From Perlucidibaca aquatica (GTDB taxonomy: Bacteria; Pseudomonadota; Gammaproteobacteria; Pseudomonadales; Moraxellaceae): 64,000 nt of DNA. The stretch spans positions 124,001 to 188,000 of the forward strand of contig NZ_LZDB01000001.1 of the NCBI RefSeq assembly GCF_001676655.1, in the 5' to 3' direction. The position numbers were made by a program, and so were the translations under genes. Numbering within the stretch: the stretch's first letter is position 1; each line of letters opens with the position of its first letter. A model generated the notes under the pieces. It searched no databases. It saw only the letters and a program-made list of their open reading frames with translations, and was not told where the DNA came from. Below, piece by piece: positions 55,261 through 64,000 of this stretch.

Positions 55261-56757
55261 TTAGCTGTTGTAAGCGCGCTCACCGTGCTCAGCCAGATCA
55301 AGGCCTTCACGTTCAGCATCTTCCGATACACGGATGCCCATCACCATATCCAACGCTTTCAGGATGATGAAGGTCACCACGGCGGACCACACCACAGCCA
55401 CAAGGACACCCGTCAGCTGGCTGGTCATCTGCGCCATCAAATCGTAAGCCGCTGTGCCTGCCGGATCCGTCGAGTAATCAACGACACCGGCGCCACCCAG
55501 AGCTGGGTTAACAAACACACCTGTCAGCAGAGCACCAACGATACCGCCCACGCCGTGAATACCGAAGGCATCCAAGGAGTCGTCATAGCCCAGTTTGGAT
55601 TTCAGCCACATGACGGCGAACAAGCAAACGGCAGCCGACGAGGCACCAATGACCAGCGCACCACCCAGACCCACGAAGCCACAGGCTGGCGTAATACCCA
55701 CCAAGCCAGCGATAGCACCCGAGATCGAACCGAGCAGCGAAGCTTTGCCTTTGATCGCCCACTCAATGGCGGTCCACGTTAAGGCAGCAACAGCGGTGGC
55801 GAACAAGGTGTTAGCGAATGCCAGCACAGCATAGTCGTTGGCTTCGAGGTTGGAGCCGGCGTTGAAACCGAACCAGCCCACCCACAGCATGGCGGCGCCA
55901 ATGAGCGTCATCGTCAGGCTGTGAGGCGCCATGGAGACTTTGCCGTAGCCGTTACGCTTACCAACCATGATGGCAGCAACAAGAGCGGCAACACCGGCAT
56001 TGATGTGAACCACAGTGCCACCGGCGAAGTCGATTGCGCCTTTACCAAACAGATAACCTGTTGGTGCATCGAAAGCGCTAGGACCACCCCAGTACCAAAC
56101 CATGTGAGCCATAGGCAGGTAAGCGAAAGTGAACCACAGGGCGGTGAAAATCATGACCGCACTGAATTTCATACGCTCGGCAACACCACCCACGATCAGC
56201 GCACAGGTGATGGCGGCGAAAGTGAGCTGGAACATCGCGAACAGCAGCTCGGGAATCACAACGCCCTTGCTGAAGGTTTCAACCACGGCACCCACACCAA
56301 CACCGCTCATGAAGACTTTCGAGAAGCCACCAATGAAGGGATCAAGTGCCGCATTCGGGTTGCTGGTAAAGGCTAAGGAGTAGCCATACAACACCCAAAG
56401 CACCGAAACCATTGCGAAGATGCTAAACACCTGCATCAATACCGACAGCATGTTCTTGCTACGCACCAAGCCGCCGTAGAACAGCGCTAAGCCTGGCAGC
56501 GACATAAAGATGACCAGTACCGTGGCAACTAACATCCACGTCGTGTCGCCTTTATCAGGAACAGGGGCGGCAACAGGTGCTGCCTCTGCGACAGCTACAG
56601 CCTCTGCAACTGGCGCAGCGACTTGCTCAACCGCCACTGCCTCCGTAACCGTTTCGGCAACAACGGCTGCCGGAGCAGCTTCTTCTGCAAATACTGGGGC
56701 GACGCCCAGCATAGAGGTGCTCAAGGCGAGCGCCATTAATAATTTCTTCACGGTCAT
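55261..56757 (-). CDS. amtB: Ammonium transporter AmtB
   Basis: AmtB is a trimeric inner-membrane ammonium channel gated by GlnK. The 498-residue product has a signal peptide (about 1-24) and an unusually long linker of about 45 residues rich in Ala, Val and Glu. Eleven membrane segments follow, with the family motifs FYGGLVR, DFAGGTVVHINAG (first pore histidine) and a second pore histidine near FGIHGVGG. The E. coli protein is 428 residues, so the extra length is in the N-terminal linker and loops. It lies 27 bp after glnK. Confidence 0.96.
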   Translation of the reverse strand: MTVKKLLMALALSTSMLGVAPVFAEEAAPAAVVAETVTEAVAVEQVAAPVAEAVAVAEAAPVAAPVPDKGDTTWMLVATVLVIFMSLPGLALFYGGLVRSKNMLSVLMQVFSIFAMVSVLWVLYGYSLAFTSNPNAALDPFIGGFSKVFMSGVGVGAVVETFSKGVVIPELLFAMFQLTFAAITCALIVGGVAERMKFSAVMIFTALWFTFAYLPMAHMVWYWGGPSAFDAPTGYLFGKGAIDFAGGTVVHINAGVAALVAAIMVGKRNGYGKVSMAPHSLTMTLIGAAMLWVGWFGFNAGSNLEANDYAVLAFANTLFATAVAALTWTAIEWAIKGKASLLGSISGAIAGLVGITPACGFVGLGGALVIGASSAAVCLFAVMWLKSKLGYDDSLDAFGIHGVGGIVGALLTGVFVNPALGGAGVVDYSTDPAGTAAYDLMAQMTSQLTGVLVAVVWSAVVTFIILKALDMVMGIRVSEDAEREGLDLAEHGERAYNS

Positions 56758-56784
56758 ACTCCCGTTTCAGCGAATTGAGATGAC

Positions 56785-57168
<384 letters not shown>

Positions 57169-57189
57169 GTTTTTATTTAAAACAGTTAG

Positions 57190-57921
57190 TTAGAAGGACT
57201 TGGAAACCGTGAAGACGGCGCGGCCATCAGCCAAATCAGCATACGTGGCTTCAGCGATTGAATCGGCTCCAATATAGGCTGCTTCAACAGTTAAACCTGC
57301 CACTGTGGTATTTAAGCCAAGCTTGTAATCGAAGTAGGCATCGCTATTTCCGCCGAGGAAATTATTGGTACCGTCATTATCAAACTTGTTCCAACCCACG
57401 TGAGTAGTCAGGTTAACTTTATCATTCAGGGCTACGCCATAATCTGCATACACATACAGGAACTTACCAGTTTCGCCGAAATAATCATCGGAAACAGCAA
57501 CACCCACTTTAGCGCCCGCTACAGCTGCAGAAGCATAAACTTCGTTATAGCTGTAACGTGTATCATTGGTTTTGTTGTCTGCACCAGGATAGTTGTAGCG
57601 CATAACACCTACATCGTAGGTAACTTCGCCAGATTTAAATGCATAGCCCAGCAGGGTATCAACTTCCAAGCCGGCTTGTTCTGGCTCTGTTGTTGCTTCT
57701 TCTGCAATGCTCGAAGCCCATGCGGTGAAATAAACACCCGAGTCATGGTTCAAGGTCACGCTACCCTGAACTGCCATTCCTTCATCGGATTGAGAGATAC
57801 CACGGAATAAGTAATCGCTAGTCAGCGCAACAGAGCCAGCACTTGTAACAGCGGCCTGAGCAACACCGGCAGCCATCAACGAGGCAACAACAACAGCGTA
57901 GGACAGTTTGGACAGCTTCAT
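57190..57921 (-). CDS. TorF-family putative porin
   Basis: This 243-residue outer-membrane beta-barrel protein of the TorF/Gcw_chp family has a signal peptide (about 1-23, cleavage after VAQA). It has the SVALTSDYLFRGISQSD motif characteristic of the family and alternating strands, and ends in phenylalanine. The family is often encoded next to glnK/amtB and may pass small nitrogen compounds, which is inference. It is first in the porin-glnK-amtB unit and has a GGAG site and a sigma-54 promoter upstream. Confidence 0.9.
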   Translation of the reverse strand: MKLSKLSYAVVVASLMAAGVAQAAVTSAGSVALTSDYLFRGISQSDEGMAVQGSVTLNHDSGVYFTAWASSIAEEATTEPEQAGLEVDTLLGYAFKSGEVTYDVGVMRYNYPGADNKTNDTRYSYNEVYASAAVAGAKVGVAVSDDYFGETGKFLYVYADYGVALNDKVNLTTHVGWNKFDNDGTNNFLGGNSDAYFDYKLGLNTTVAGLTVEAAYIGADSIAEATYADLADGRAVFTVSKSF

Positions 57922-57988
57922 GGTTACCGCTCCAGTTTCTTATTGGGGTTATTGCCGCGATCATCGCCGCGGACTACATCAAGGTATT

Positions 57989-58004
57989 AGCAGATGTCGT
58001 GCCA
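57989..58004 (-). promoter_or_regulatory. Sigma-54 promoter for porin-glnK-amtB
   Basis: On the minus strand TGGCACGACATCTGCT matches the sigma-54 consensus TGGCACG-N4-TTGCW, with the invariant GG and GC dinucleotides separated by 10 bp. The predicted start near 57978 leaves a leader of about 57 nt before the porin ATG. Confidence 0.88.
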
Positions 58005-58167
58005 ACTTCTTGAAAGCCTCTCGATACACGGTGCTTTTCTCCGACTAGCGGAGACTTTTTTATTGTGTAAGGGCGGCGCAAAGCGACCGAGACAGCCTGC
58101 CCACCCCCCAAAATTTTTAACTGAACCATCTCCCCTCAAGCCTTAAGCGCACACATACAAAGCATTC

Positions 58168-58182
58168 GCCCCATTTCAGGGC
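58168..58182. promoter_or_regulatory. Possible NtrC-binding site, weaker
   Basis: GCCCC-N5-AGGGC resembles the NtrC consensus GCACC-N5-GGTGC. It lies about 197 bp upstream of the predicted sigma-54 start, in the porin/ubiK intergenic region. Confidence 0.45.
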
Positions 58183-58217
58183 AACCGCATCTCCGATGGC
58201 ACTGAAAAATTGCATGC

Positions 58218-58232
58218 GCACCTTTGTGGGGC
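58218..58232. promoter_or_regulatory. Possible NtrC-binding site, stronger
   Basis: GCACC-TTTGT-GGGGC matches the NtrC consensus at nine of ten fixed positions. Its centre is exactly 50 bp from the other site, so both would face the same side of the helix, about 247 bp upstream of the start. Confidence 0.6.
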
Positions 58233-58319
58233 ATCAAGCCCTAGAGCAGCCCAACTTAATAGCGACTGCACAGCCCGATGGCTCTCAGGTATCATCATTT
58301 AACTAATCAGGAGTGCAGC

Positions 58320-58580
58320 ATGGCTATAGAGCAGTTGATTAACCGTCTGGGGCAGCAATTCAGTGACCGTTTGCCCAGCTCCTTAAGCAGTGCGCGTCAT
58401 GAGCTTGAAGATCATCTGAAAGTCATCCTGCGCGATGCACTTTCTCGCATGGACCTGTTAACGCGAGATGAATTCGACATTCAACAAACCTTGCTGGCTA
58501 AAACGCGCGCCAAGGTTGATCAACTCGAGCAGCAGCTGCGCACGCTGGAGGCACAGTTAAATAGCGCTGCATCACACTGA
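58320..58580 (+). CDS. ubiK: Ubiquinone biosynthesis accessory factor UbiK
   Basis: UbiK (YqiC family, BMFP domain) helps the soluble ubiquinone-synthesis complex via UbiJ and lipids. The 86-residue product has an amphipathic N-terminal helix, the DALSRMDLLTRDEFDIQ motif, and a coiled coil (RAKVDQLEQQLRTLEAQL). The ATG at 58320 has a strong AGGAG site. The location near glnK matches Pseudomonas. It ends at a shared terminator. Confidence 0.9.
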   Translation: MAIEQLINRLGQQFSDRLPSSLSSARHELEDHLKVILRDALSRMDLLTRDEFDIQQTLLAKTRAKVDQLEQQLRTLEAQLNSAASH

Positions 58581-58590
58581 CCCTTACGCC

Positions 58591-58625
58591 ATAAAAAAAC
58601 CGGAGACTCAGCTCCGGTTTTTTAT
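58591..58625. terminator. Bidirectional terminator between ubiK and the FKBP gene
   Basis: AAAAAAACCGGAG and its complement CTCCGGTTTTTT form a stem with A- and T-runs on both sides, serving both convergent genes. Confidence 0.9.
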
Positions 58626-58638
58626 GGTGGGAATGCCC

Positions 58639-59412
58639 TTACTTCTTCTTGCCTTTTGCCTTGACTGCTGGCTTTTCAATGCCCAGCAACTCAATCTTAA
58701 ATTTCAGCAATGCGTTTGGTGGGATAGGACCAGCGCCTGCCTCGCCATAGCCCAACTTCGACGGCACAAAAAGCTCAGCCGTGGTACCCATAGGGAATAG
58801 CTGTAAGGCCTCGGTCCAACCAGGGATCACTTGGTCCAACTGAAATGTCGCTGGCTCGCCACGGTTGTATGAGCTGTCGAAAACAGTACCGTCTAAGAAG
58901 CTACCTTCGTAGTGCACTTTAATCGTGTCTTTAGCTTTAGGTTTGGCGCCAGTGCCTGTCTTCAGCAGGCGATACTGCAAGCCAGACGCTGTGCTGACGA
59001 CGCCGTCAGCCTTGCTGTTTTGCTCCAGAAAAGCAGCGCCGGCATCCGCATTCTCTTTGCCCAGCTTTTCCATGTCTGCTTGCAGGGCCGCTAAGCGCTG
59101 CTCTTTATAGCGACTGATGGCCGCCGTGCGCTCTTGTGGCGTCAATAGACTTTCTTTCTTAGCGAATGCGTCACGGAAACCACGCATAAACGTTTCAATG
59201 TCGAGATCTGGGATTTGCTCACCGCTGCCCTGACCATTCAGATAGCCAATGCTGTAGGCAAATTGCTCTCGGTCAACCACCGGTTTCTTACCATTATTCG
59301 GCGCTAGGGTTGGTGCGGCAGCAGCAGAGGCCGTTGGCTCCGCTGCCCATGTATTCACGCTGGTGAAAAGCAGTGTGCCAGTAACGGCTAAGGTGAAAGC
59401 AAGGCGACGCAT
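58639..59412 (-). CDS. FKBP-type peptidyl-prolyl isomerase (FkpA/Mip type, periplasmic)
   Basis: This 257-residue secreted isomerase has a signal peptide (about 1-24, cleavage after TWAA), a helical dimerisation domain (about 40-140) and a C-terminal FKBP domain (about 145-240). The FKBP domain has the VHYEGSFLDGTVFDSS and VIPGWTEALQLFPMG motifs. A basic tail (KAKGKKK) follows. The start at 59412 (MRRLAFTLAV) is preferred over the frame 22 codons upstream. It lies next to algP as in P. aeruginosa, where an FKBP gene flanks algP. Confidence 0.93.
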   Translation of the reverse strand: MRRLAFTLAVTGTLLFTSVNTWAAEPTASAAAAPTLAPNNGKKPVVDREQFAYSIGYLNGQGSGEQIPDLDIETFMRGFRDAFAKKESLLTPQERTAAISRYKEQRLAALQADMEKLGKENADAGAAFLEQNSKADGVVSTASGLQYRLLKTGTGAKPKAKDTIKVHYEGSFLDGTVFDSSYNRGEPATFQLDQVIPGWTEALQLFPMGTTAELFVPSKLGYGEAGAGPIPPNALLKFKIELLGIEKPAVKAKGKKK

Positions 59413-59591
59413 GTTCAACTCCAAACGATTAGATAAACCTATATCTGAGCATACGGTTAACTTATCTACGAATACCACCCCGCATTTCGCTACAGACCGA
59501 CAAAATGCGTTAAATCTATTGCGCTTGTTCTCGCTTTTTTAAAAGTCATCAGATAACTTCACTCATGCATAAACCAAGAGAGGAAATCTCC

Positions 59592-60479
59592 ATGCCCGCT
59601 GCAAAAAAGAAAGCCTCGCCGGTCAAGGCCAAAGCTGCTCAAGCAGCGAGTGCTGTTGAGACCCAAGTGGATAAAATGAGAGCCGATGTTGAGAAGCAAG
59701 CCGCCAAGGTTCGCGATCAAATCCAAAAAGTTGTTGAGCGCGCTCAGCATGAAGCTGAGCAATATGTCGAGGCTGCACGTAAGCTCGTCGACAAAGCAGA
59801 ATCCAGCTACAAAGATGTTCAAACCAAGCTGCAACAACAACTTACCAAAGTAAAAGCCTCTGGCGATAAAGAACTGGTCAAGCTCATCAATGACCGTACC
59901 AAGCAAGCCCAGACGGAAGCTAAAGCTGCCGTTTCGGCCGCCAAGAAAGACTATGAGCAAGCACGCAAGGCCATCACTTTGCTTCAACAAAAAAGTGAAC
60001 TTAAAGCCTACGTGCAAGCCAAGCTAAAAGGCGAAGCGCTTGCAGCCAAAAAGGCCGCCGCTCCAAAAGCACCCGCTAAACCAGCTGTTAAGCCCGCTGC
60101 AAAACCTGCGCCCGCTAAGCCTGCTGCTGCTAAGCCCGCCGCAAAACCAGCCGCTGCCAAGCCAGCTGCGGCTAAACCAGTCGCTGCTAAGCCTGCTGCT
60201 AAGCCTGCTGCCGTCAAGCCTGCGGCTGCCAAGCCAGCTGCCAAACCCGCCGCAGCGAAACCAGCAGTCGCCAAGCCAGCGCCTGCTAAGCCTGCAGCCG
60301 TTCCTGCTGCTAAGCCAGCTGCTAAACCAACCGCTAAGCCAACCGCTAAACCTACAGCCAAGCCAACCGCTAAACCGGTGGCGAAGCCCGTGGCTAAGCC
60401 GGCTGCTGCGAAACCAGCCGCTGCAGCTGCAGCACCCGCTGCTACTGCGCCCGCAAAGGATGCACCATCGGCCACTTAA
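59592..60479 (+). CDS. algP: AlgP-like histone-H1-like repeat protein
   Basis: The 295-residue product has a helical, Lys/Ala/Gln-rich N-terminal half (about 1-155). It then has roughly 130 residues of KPAA-type repeats (KPAAKPA, KPTAKPT, KPVAKP) resembling the P. aeruginosa histone-like AlgP/AlgR3. Such proteins bind DNA nonspecifically. AlgP was linked to alginate control, though no alginate genes are in this window. The ATG at 59592 has an AGAGGA site. The repeats may vary in number between strains. Confidence 0.85.
   Translation: MPAAKKKASPVKAKAAQAASAVETQVDKMRADVEKQAAKVRDQIQKVVERAQHEAEQYVEAARKLVDKAESSYKDVQTKLQQQLTKVKASGDKELVKLINDRTKQAQTEAKAAVSAAKKDYEQARKAITLLQQKSELKAYVQAKLKGEALAAKKAAAPKAPAKPAVKPAAKPAPAKPAAAKPAAKPAAAKPAAAKPVAAKPAAKPAAVKPAAAKPAAKPAAAKPAVAKPAPAKPAAVPAAKPAAKPTAKPTAKPTAKPTAKPVAKPVAKPAAAKPAAAAAAPAATAPAKDAPSAT
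60061..60470 (+). repeat. Degenerate tandem KPAA-coding repeat in algP
   Basis: About 400 bp of direct repeats of a 12-15 bp unit encode Lys-Pro-Ala-Ala with Thr, Val and Pro variants (KPTA repeated at about 60325-60370). The tract is Lys/Pro/Ala-coding with variable codons. Slipped-strand change of length is plausible. Confidence 0.85.
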
Positions 60480-60501
60480 GTCCGGTAAACTCTGCATCAG
60501 T

Positions 60502-60528
60502 CAACGGGCCTTCGGGCCCGTTGTTTTT
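60502..60528 (+). terminator. Intrinsic terminator of algP
   Basis: CAACGGGCC-TTCG-GGCCCGTTG is followed by TTTTTT. A clean rho-independent terminator 22 bp after the algP stop. Confidence 0.92.
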
Positions 60529-60563
60529 TCTGCGACTGAAGACCTGATTGCTGCGAGCTCACC

Positions 60564-62489
60564 ATGATTTTTGCCGAGAACCTAAGCCTGCTTCGTAGCG
60601 GCCGCCCCCTCTTTGAAAAAGCCAGTTTCACCTTGCACCCAGGCTGGAAAGTCGGGCTTACGGGCAATAATGGTTGCGGCAAGAGCTCGCTCTTTGCACT
60701 TTTGCGACGCGAACTGCAAGCCGACGCAGGCACCCTAACGCGACCGGCAGGTTGGGTGGTTGCGCATATGGCGCAGGAAGTCGAGGCACTGGATCAACCG
60801 GCCATTGAATATGTTCTCGACGGTGACGCCGAGTGGCGCGAACTCGATTTACGCCTGAATGATCTTGACGGTATTGATGGCACCGAAATGGGCAATCTCT
60901 TTGCTCGCTACGAAAGCATAGACGGCTACACCGCCCGTTCGCGGGCTGCGCAACTGTTGGCCGGTTTAGGTTTTGCAGAGGGCGATCAACAACGACCCGT
61001 TGCTGAGTTTTCCGGCGGCTGGCGCATGCGTATCAATCTGGCGCAAACACTGATGTGCCGATCCGATCTACTACTGCTCGATGAGCCCACCAACCATCTC
61101 GACCTGGATGCCATTATTTGGCTAGAAGATTGGCTACGCGCATACCCGGGCACGCTACTCGTGGTGTCGCATGACCGTGATTTTTTAGATGCAGTGATTG
61201 AGCACACCCTACACATCGAACACGGCGTACTCACGCATTATCGCGGCAATTACTCCACGTTCGAACGCACCCGCGCGGAACGCCTAGCACAGCAACAGCA
61301 GGCTTTCGAAAAGCAGCAGCAACAAGTGGCTCATCTCACTTCCTTTGTGGAGCGCTTTCGCGCCAAAGCCACAAAAGCGCGCCAAGCACAGAGTCGTTTA
61401 AAAGCCTTGGAGCGCATGACACTCACGGCGCCGTCACAAGTGGACTCGGGATTAGATATTCGCTTTAGGTCGCCGGAGCGATTAGCCAGCCCACTCATGC
61501 GCCTCGATGAAGCGAATATTGGCTACGACAAAACCCCGTGGTTAACCGGTGTTGATGTGGGCCTATACCCCGGCGCCCGCATTGGCCTACTCGGGCCCAA
61601 TGGCGCAGGCAAGTCGACTCTAGTGAAAGCGATGGTGGGGGAGCTCCCGCTGCTGAATGGGACTCGACTCATCAGTGAGCACACGCGCATTGGTTATTTC
61701 GCCCAGCACCAGGTTGACCATCTCGACGTAAAGGCAACGCCCTTACTGATGTTGCAGCGCATTAGCCCGAAAACAGATGAGCTGAGCTTACGTAATTTTC
61801 TGGGCGGCTTCGGCTTTGGTGGAGAACGTGTCACCTCGATCATCGCGCCATTTTCAGGCGGCGAGAAAGCACGACTCGCCCTCGCGCTGATTATTTGGCA
61901 ACGGCCTAACGTCTTGCTACTCGATGAGCCCACCAACCATTTGGACCTCTCTTTGCGACATGCCCTGCTCGTCGCCGTCCAAGCCTTTGAAGGCGCCGTG
62001 GTATTGGTTTCGCATGATCGCAACATGGTGTCGGTGATTTGCGATGAGCTCTGGCTAGTCTGCAATGGTCGCGTCGAGCGTTTCGATGGCGACCTAGACG
62101 ATTACACACAGTGGCTGAGAAAGTGGCGAGCAGAAACTGCACGCGCGGCCGTAACGGCTGCTGCCCAGGCCACGGCCAAAGCGCAACCTAAAGCAGCTGC
62201 TACTGAGCCCAAAACTGACACTAGCGCATCGTCGAAAAAAGTCGTGCGCTCTGCGGATATTCGTTCGCTTCAGCAGCAACTGGTAAAACTCGAGGCTGCA
62301 ATGGCTGAACATCAAGTGACGCTCGAGGCCTGCGCGAAAGCCCTTAGTGCATCGACAATTTATGAAACCGCGAATGCCGCGCAGCTCAAGCAGACCCTAG
62401 CCAAGCAGTCGGAGACCCAAACTGCACTCGCCAACGCAGAGTCTGACTGGCTCAGTAAAAACGATGAGCTGGAAGCGCTAACGCAGTAA
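60564..62489 (+). CDS. yheS: ABC-F ATPase YheS
   Basis: This ribosome-associated ABC-F ATPase of 641 residues has two ABC domains with Walker A TGNNGCGKS and GPNGAGKS, signatures FSGGW and FSGGE, and LLLDEPTNHLD in both. A basic linker separates them, and a C-terminal coiled coil (SLQQQLVKLEAAMAEHQ) follows. The MIFAENLSLLRSGRPLFEKA start is typical of YheS. It follows algP after its terminator, as in P. aeruginosa PA5252. Confidence 0.94.
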   Translation: MIFAENLSLLRSGRPLFEKASFTLHPGWKVGLTGNNGCGKSSLFALLRRELQADAGTLTRPAGWVVAHMAQEVEALDQPAIEYVLDGDAEWRELDLRLNDLDGIDGTEMGNLFARYESIDGYTARSRAAQLLAGLGFAEGDQQRPVAEFSGGWRMRINLAQTLMCRSDLLLLDEPTNHLDLDAIIWLEDWLRAYPGTLLVVSHDRDFLDAVIEHTLHIEHGVLTHYRGNYSTFERTRAERLAQQQQAFEKQQQQVAHLTSFVERFRAKATKARQAQSRLKALERMTLTAPSQVDSGLDIRFRSPERLASPLMRLDEANIGYDKTPWLTGVDVGLYPGARIGLLGPNGAGKSTLVKAMVGELPLLNGTRLISEHTRIGYFAQHQVDHLDVKATPLLMLQRISPKTDELSLRNFLGGFGFGGERVTSIIAPFSGGEKARLALALIIWQRPNVLLLDEPTNHLDLSLRHALLVAVQAFEGAVVLVSHDRNMVSVICDELWLVCNGRVERFDGDLDDYTQWLRKWRAETARAAVTAAAQATAKAQPKAAATEPKTDTSASSKKVVRSADIRSLQQQLVKLEAAMAEHQVTLEACAKALSASTIYETANAAQLKQTLAKQSETQTALANAESDWLSKNDELEALTQ

Positions 62490-62492
62490 GGC

Positions 62493-62987
62493 TTAAAAGT
62501 GGAATACCGCATTGCCGGTCGCAATGAGCACATCTTGCTCATTGCGCAATTCCATTTGCGTTGCACAGATCTTGCTGCCCACGCGCACCACTCGGCCTAT
62601 CGCTGTGAACTGCTCGCCGCGCCCCGGACGCAGGTAGTCAATCCGCATATCGATCGTGCCCAACTGCCCCATACGACGCATTTTTTCTTCACGCGGCTCG
62701 CCTTTCAAGCGCGCATACGCCGCTGTCATCGCAGCAACGCCACCCACATTGTCGAGCAAGGTCGCAATCACTCCGCCGTGCAGGATTTGCTTAAAGACAT
62801 TGCCCACTAAACAGGGCTGCATAGCAATTTCAGCACGCACTTCCGTTTCCGTGACCGAGACAATACGAGCGCCAATATGCTGATTAAACGGCGTGAGATT
62901 AAAGCCGTTCATTAATTGCATTTGCAGCGCTTGCAGGCGCTCCTGCTTGGCTTGAAGTGCTGCAACATCGGTGACGTCTTGAGTCAT
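62493..62987 (-). CDS. Hotdog-fold thioesterase (PaaI-like)
   Basis: This 164-residue protein has the hotdog thioesterase core: LVGNVFKQILHGGVIATLLDNVGG with the active-site HGG, TIDMRIDYLRPG, and GSKICATQMEL. It probably hydrolyses an acyl-CoA; the substrate is unknown. The N-terminal helix is rich in Gln and Ala. The start at 62987 (MTQDVTDVAALQ) is preferred over the frame 19 codons upstream. It converges with yheS with a 3-bp gap. Confidence 0.85.
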   Translation of the reverse strand: MTQDVTDVAALQAKQERLQALQMQLMNGFNLTPFNQHIGARIVSVTETEVRAEIAMQPCLVGNVFKQILHGGVIATLLDNVGGVAAMTAAYARLKGEPREEKMRRMGQLGTIDMRIDYLRPGRGEQFTAIGRVVRVGSKICATQMELRNEQDVLIATGNAVFHF

Positions 62988-63085
62988 GACTGATGAGTCC
63001 CTAAAAATATGGCCGACTCTATCATGCGTAAGGCGAGCTGCCATCGTGTCTAGAAGAGAGCATTACGCTAAGCTTGAGTCACTGA

Positions 63086-64000
<915 letters not shown>

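Noticed and set aside
55156-55782. 208-codon plus-strand frame opposite the 3' half of amtB
   Set aside because: It is rich in His, Arg and Thr with no domain, and its start lies in the terminator region. It is a shadow of amtB.
57922-58319. Hidden small gene in the 398-bp gap between the porin and ubiK genes
   Set aside because: I found only the sigma-54 promoter and the NtrC-like sites. No convincing coding frame or RNA structure is visible.
60008-60497. Long open frames opposite and alongside the algP repeats, encoding Gly/Ala/Leu- or Ser/Gly-rich products
   Set aside because: They are mirror images of the KPAA-coding repeat. Repetitive GC-rich tracts stay open in several frames, and none has a ribosome-binding site or family features.

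Overview
This 64-kb window is an ordinary, densely coding stretch of a gammaproteobacterial chromosome, with GC content in the mid-50s by eye. Gene order points to Pseudomonadales or a close relative. The runs dnaB-alr, rpsF-priB-rpsR-rplI, tRNA-Leu/rnr/rlmB, hfq-hflX-hflK-hflC, tsaE-ami-mutL-miaA, queG/orn/rsgA, secB-grxC-trmL-ntrBC, cyaY-lptM-lysA-dapF-xerC and glnK-amtB are laid out as in Pseudomonas. So are the lineage-restricted genes sutA, algP and an FKBP isomerase. I see no insertion sequence, prophage, integrase island, CRISPR array or rRNA operon.

Layout. 1-3 kb: riboflavin and one-carbon genes (ribD partial, nrdR, glyA). 3-6.3 kb: an accessory pair (Asp-nucleophile alpha/beta hydrolase plus a ferritin-like putative metal-dependent hydrolase) and nhaA. 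6.3-11 kb: ettA, a glycine-zipper envelope protein, minCDE (minD starts with TTG), and an acyl-CoA-binding protein. 11-12.7 kb: a glxR/hyi-like glyoxylate pair. 12.7-21.9 kb: on the minus strand, rnr-rlmB, then rpsF-priB-rpsR-rplI, then dnaB-alr-radA. A 511-bp gap upstream of rpsF carries a promoter and two large inverted repeats sharing a conserved core. 22-26.5 kb: tRNA-Leu(CAG), a DUF445 protein, a DUF2505 protein, purA, hisZ. 26.7-35.8 kb: the nnrD-tsaE-amidase-mutL-miaA-hfq-hflX-hflK-hflC series with many start/stop overlaps. 35.8-41.8 kb: queG, orn, rsgA, a rhodanese, grxC, secB, trmL and an ECF sigma/anti-sigma/DUF3106 unit. 41.8-48.9 kb: ntrBC, rimO, and a cysD gene overlapping an SbtA-family permease gene with a divergent LysR regulator. 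48.8-55 kb: cyaY, lptM, lysA, dapF, DUF484, xerC, yigB, a cation-efflux gene and sutA. 55-64 kb: amtB, glnK, a TorF-type porin, ubiK, an FKBP isomerase, algP, yheS, a thioesterase and the start of hemB.

How it fits together. Nitrogen control is the clearest multi-gene theme. The NtrB/NtrC pair at 41.8-44.3 kb can be linked to a near-consensus sigma-54 promoter at 57989-58004, with two NtrC-like sites 50 bp apart upstream of it. That promoter would drive the porin-glnK-amtB unit. Two convergent clusters share pathways: lysA and dapF act in lysine/peptidoglycan synthesis, and ribD and the yigB-type phosphatase could both serve riboflavin synthesis. The features most worth a second look are the paired conserved-core inverted repeats at 18.4-18.7 kb, the cysN-less cysD coupled to the SbtA-family permease, the ECF unit sitting in an otherwise conserved locus, and the sigma-54/NtrC arrangement.
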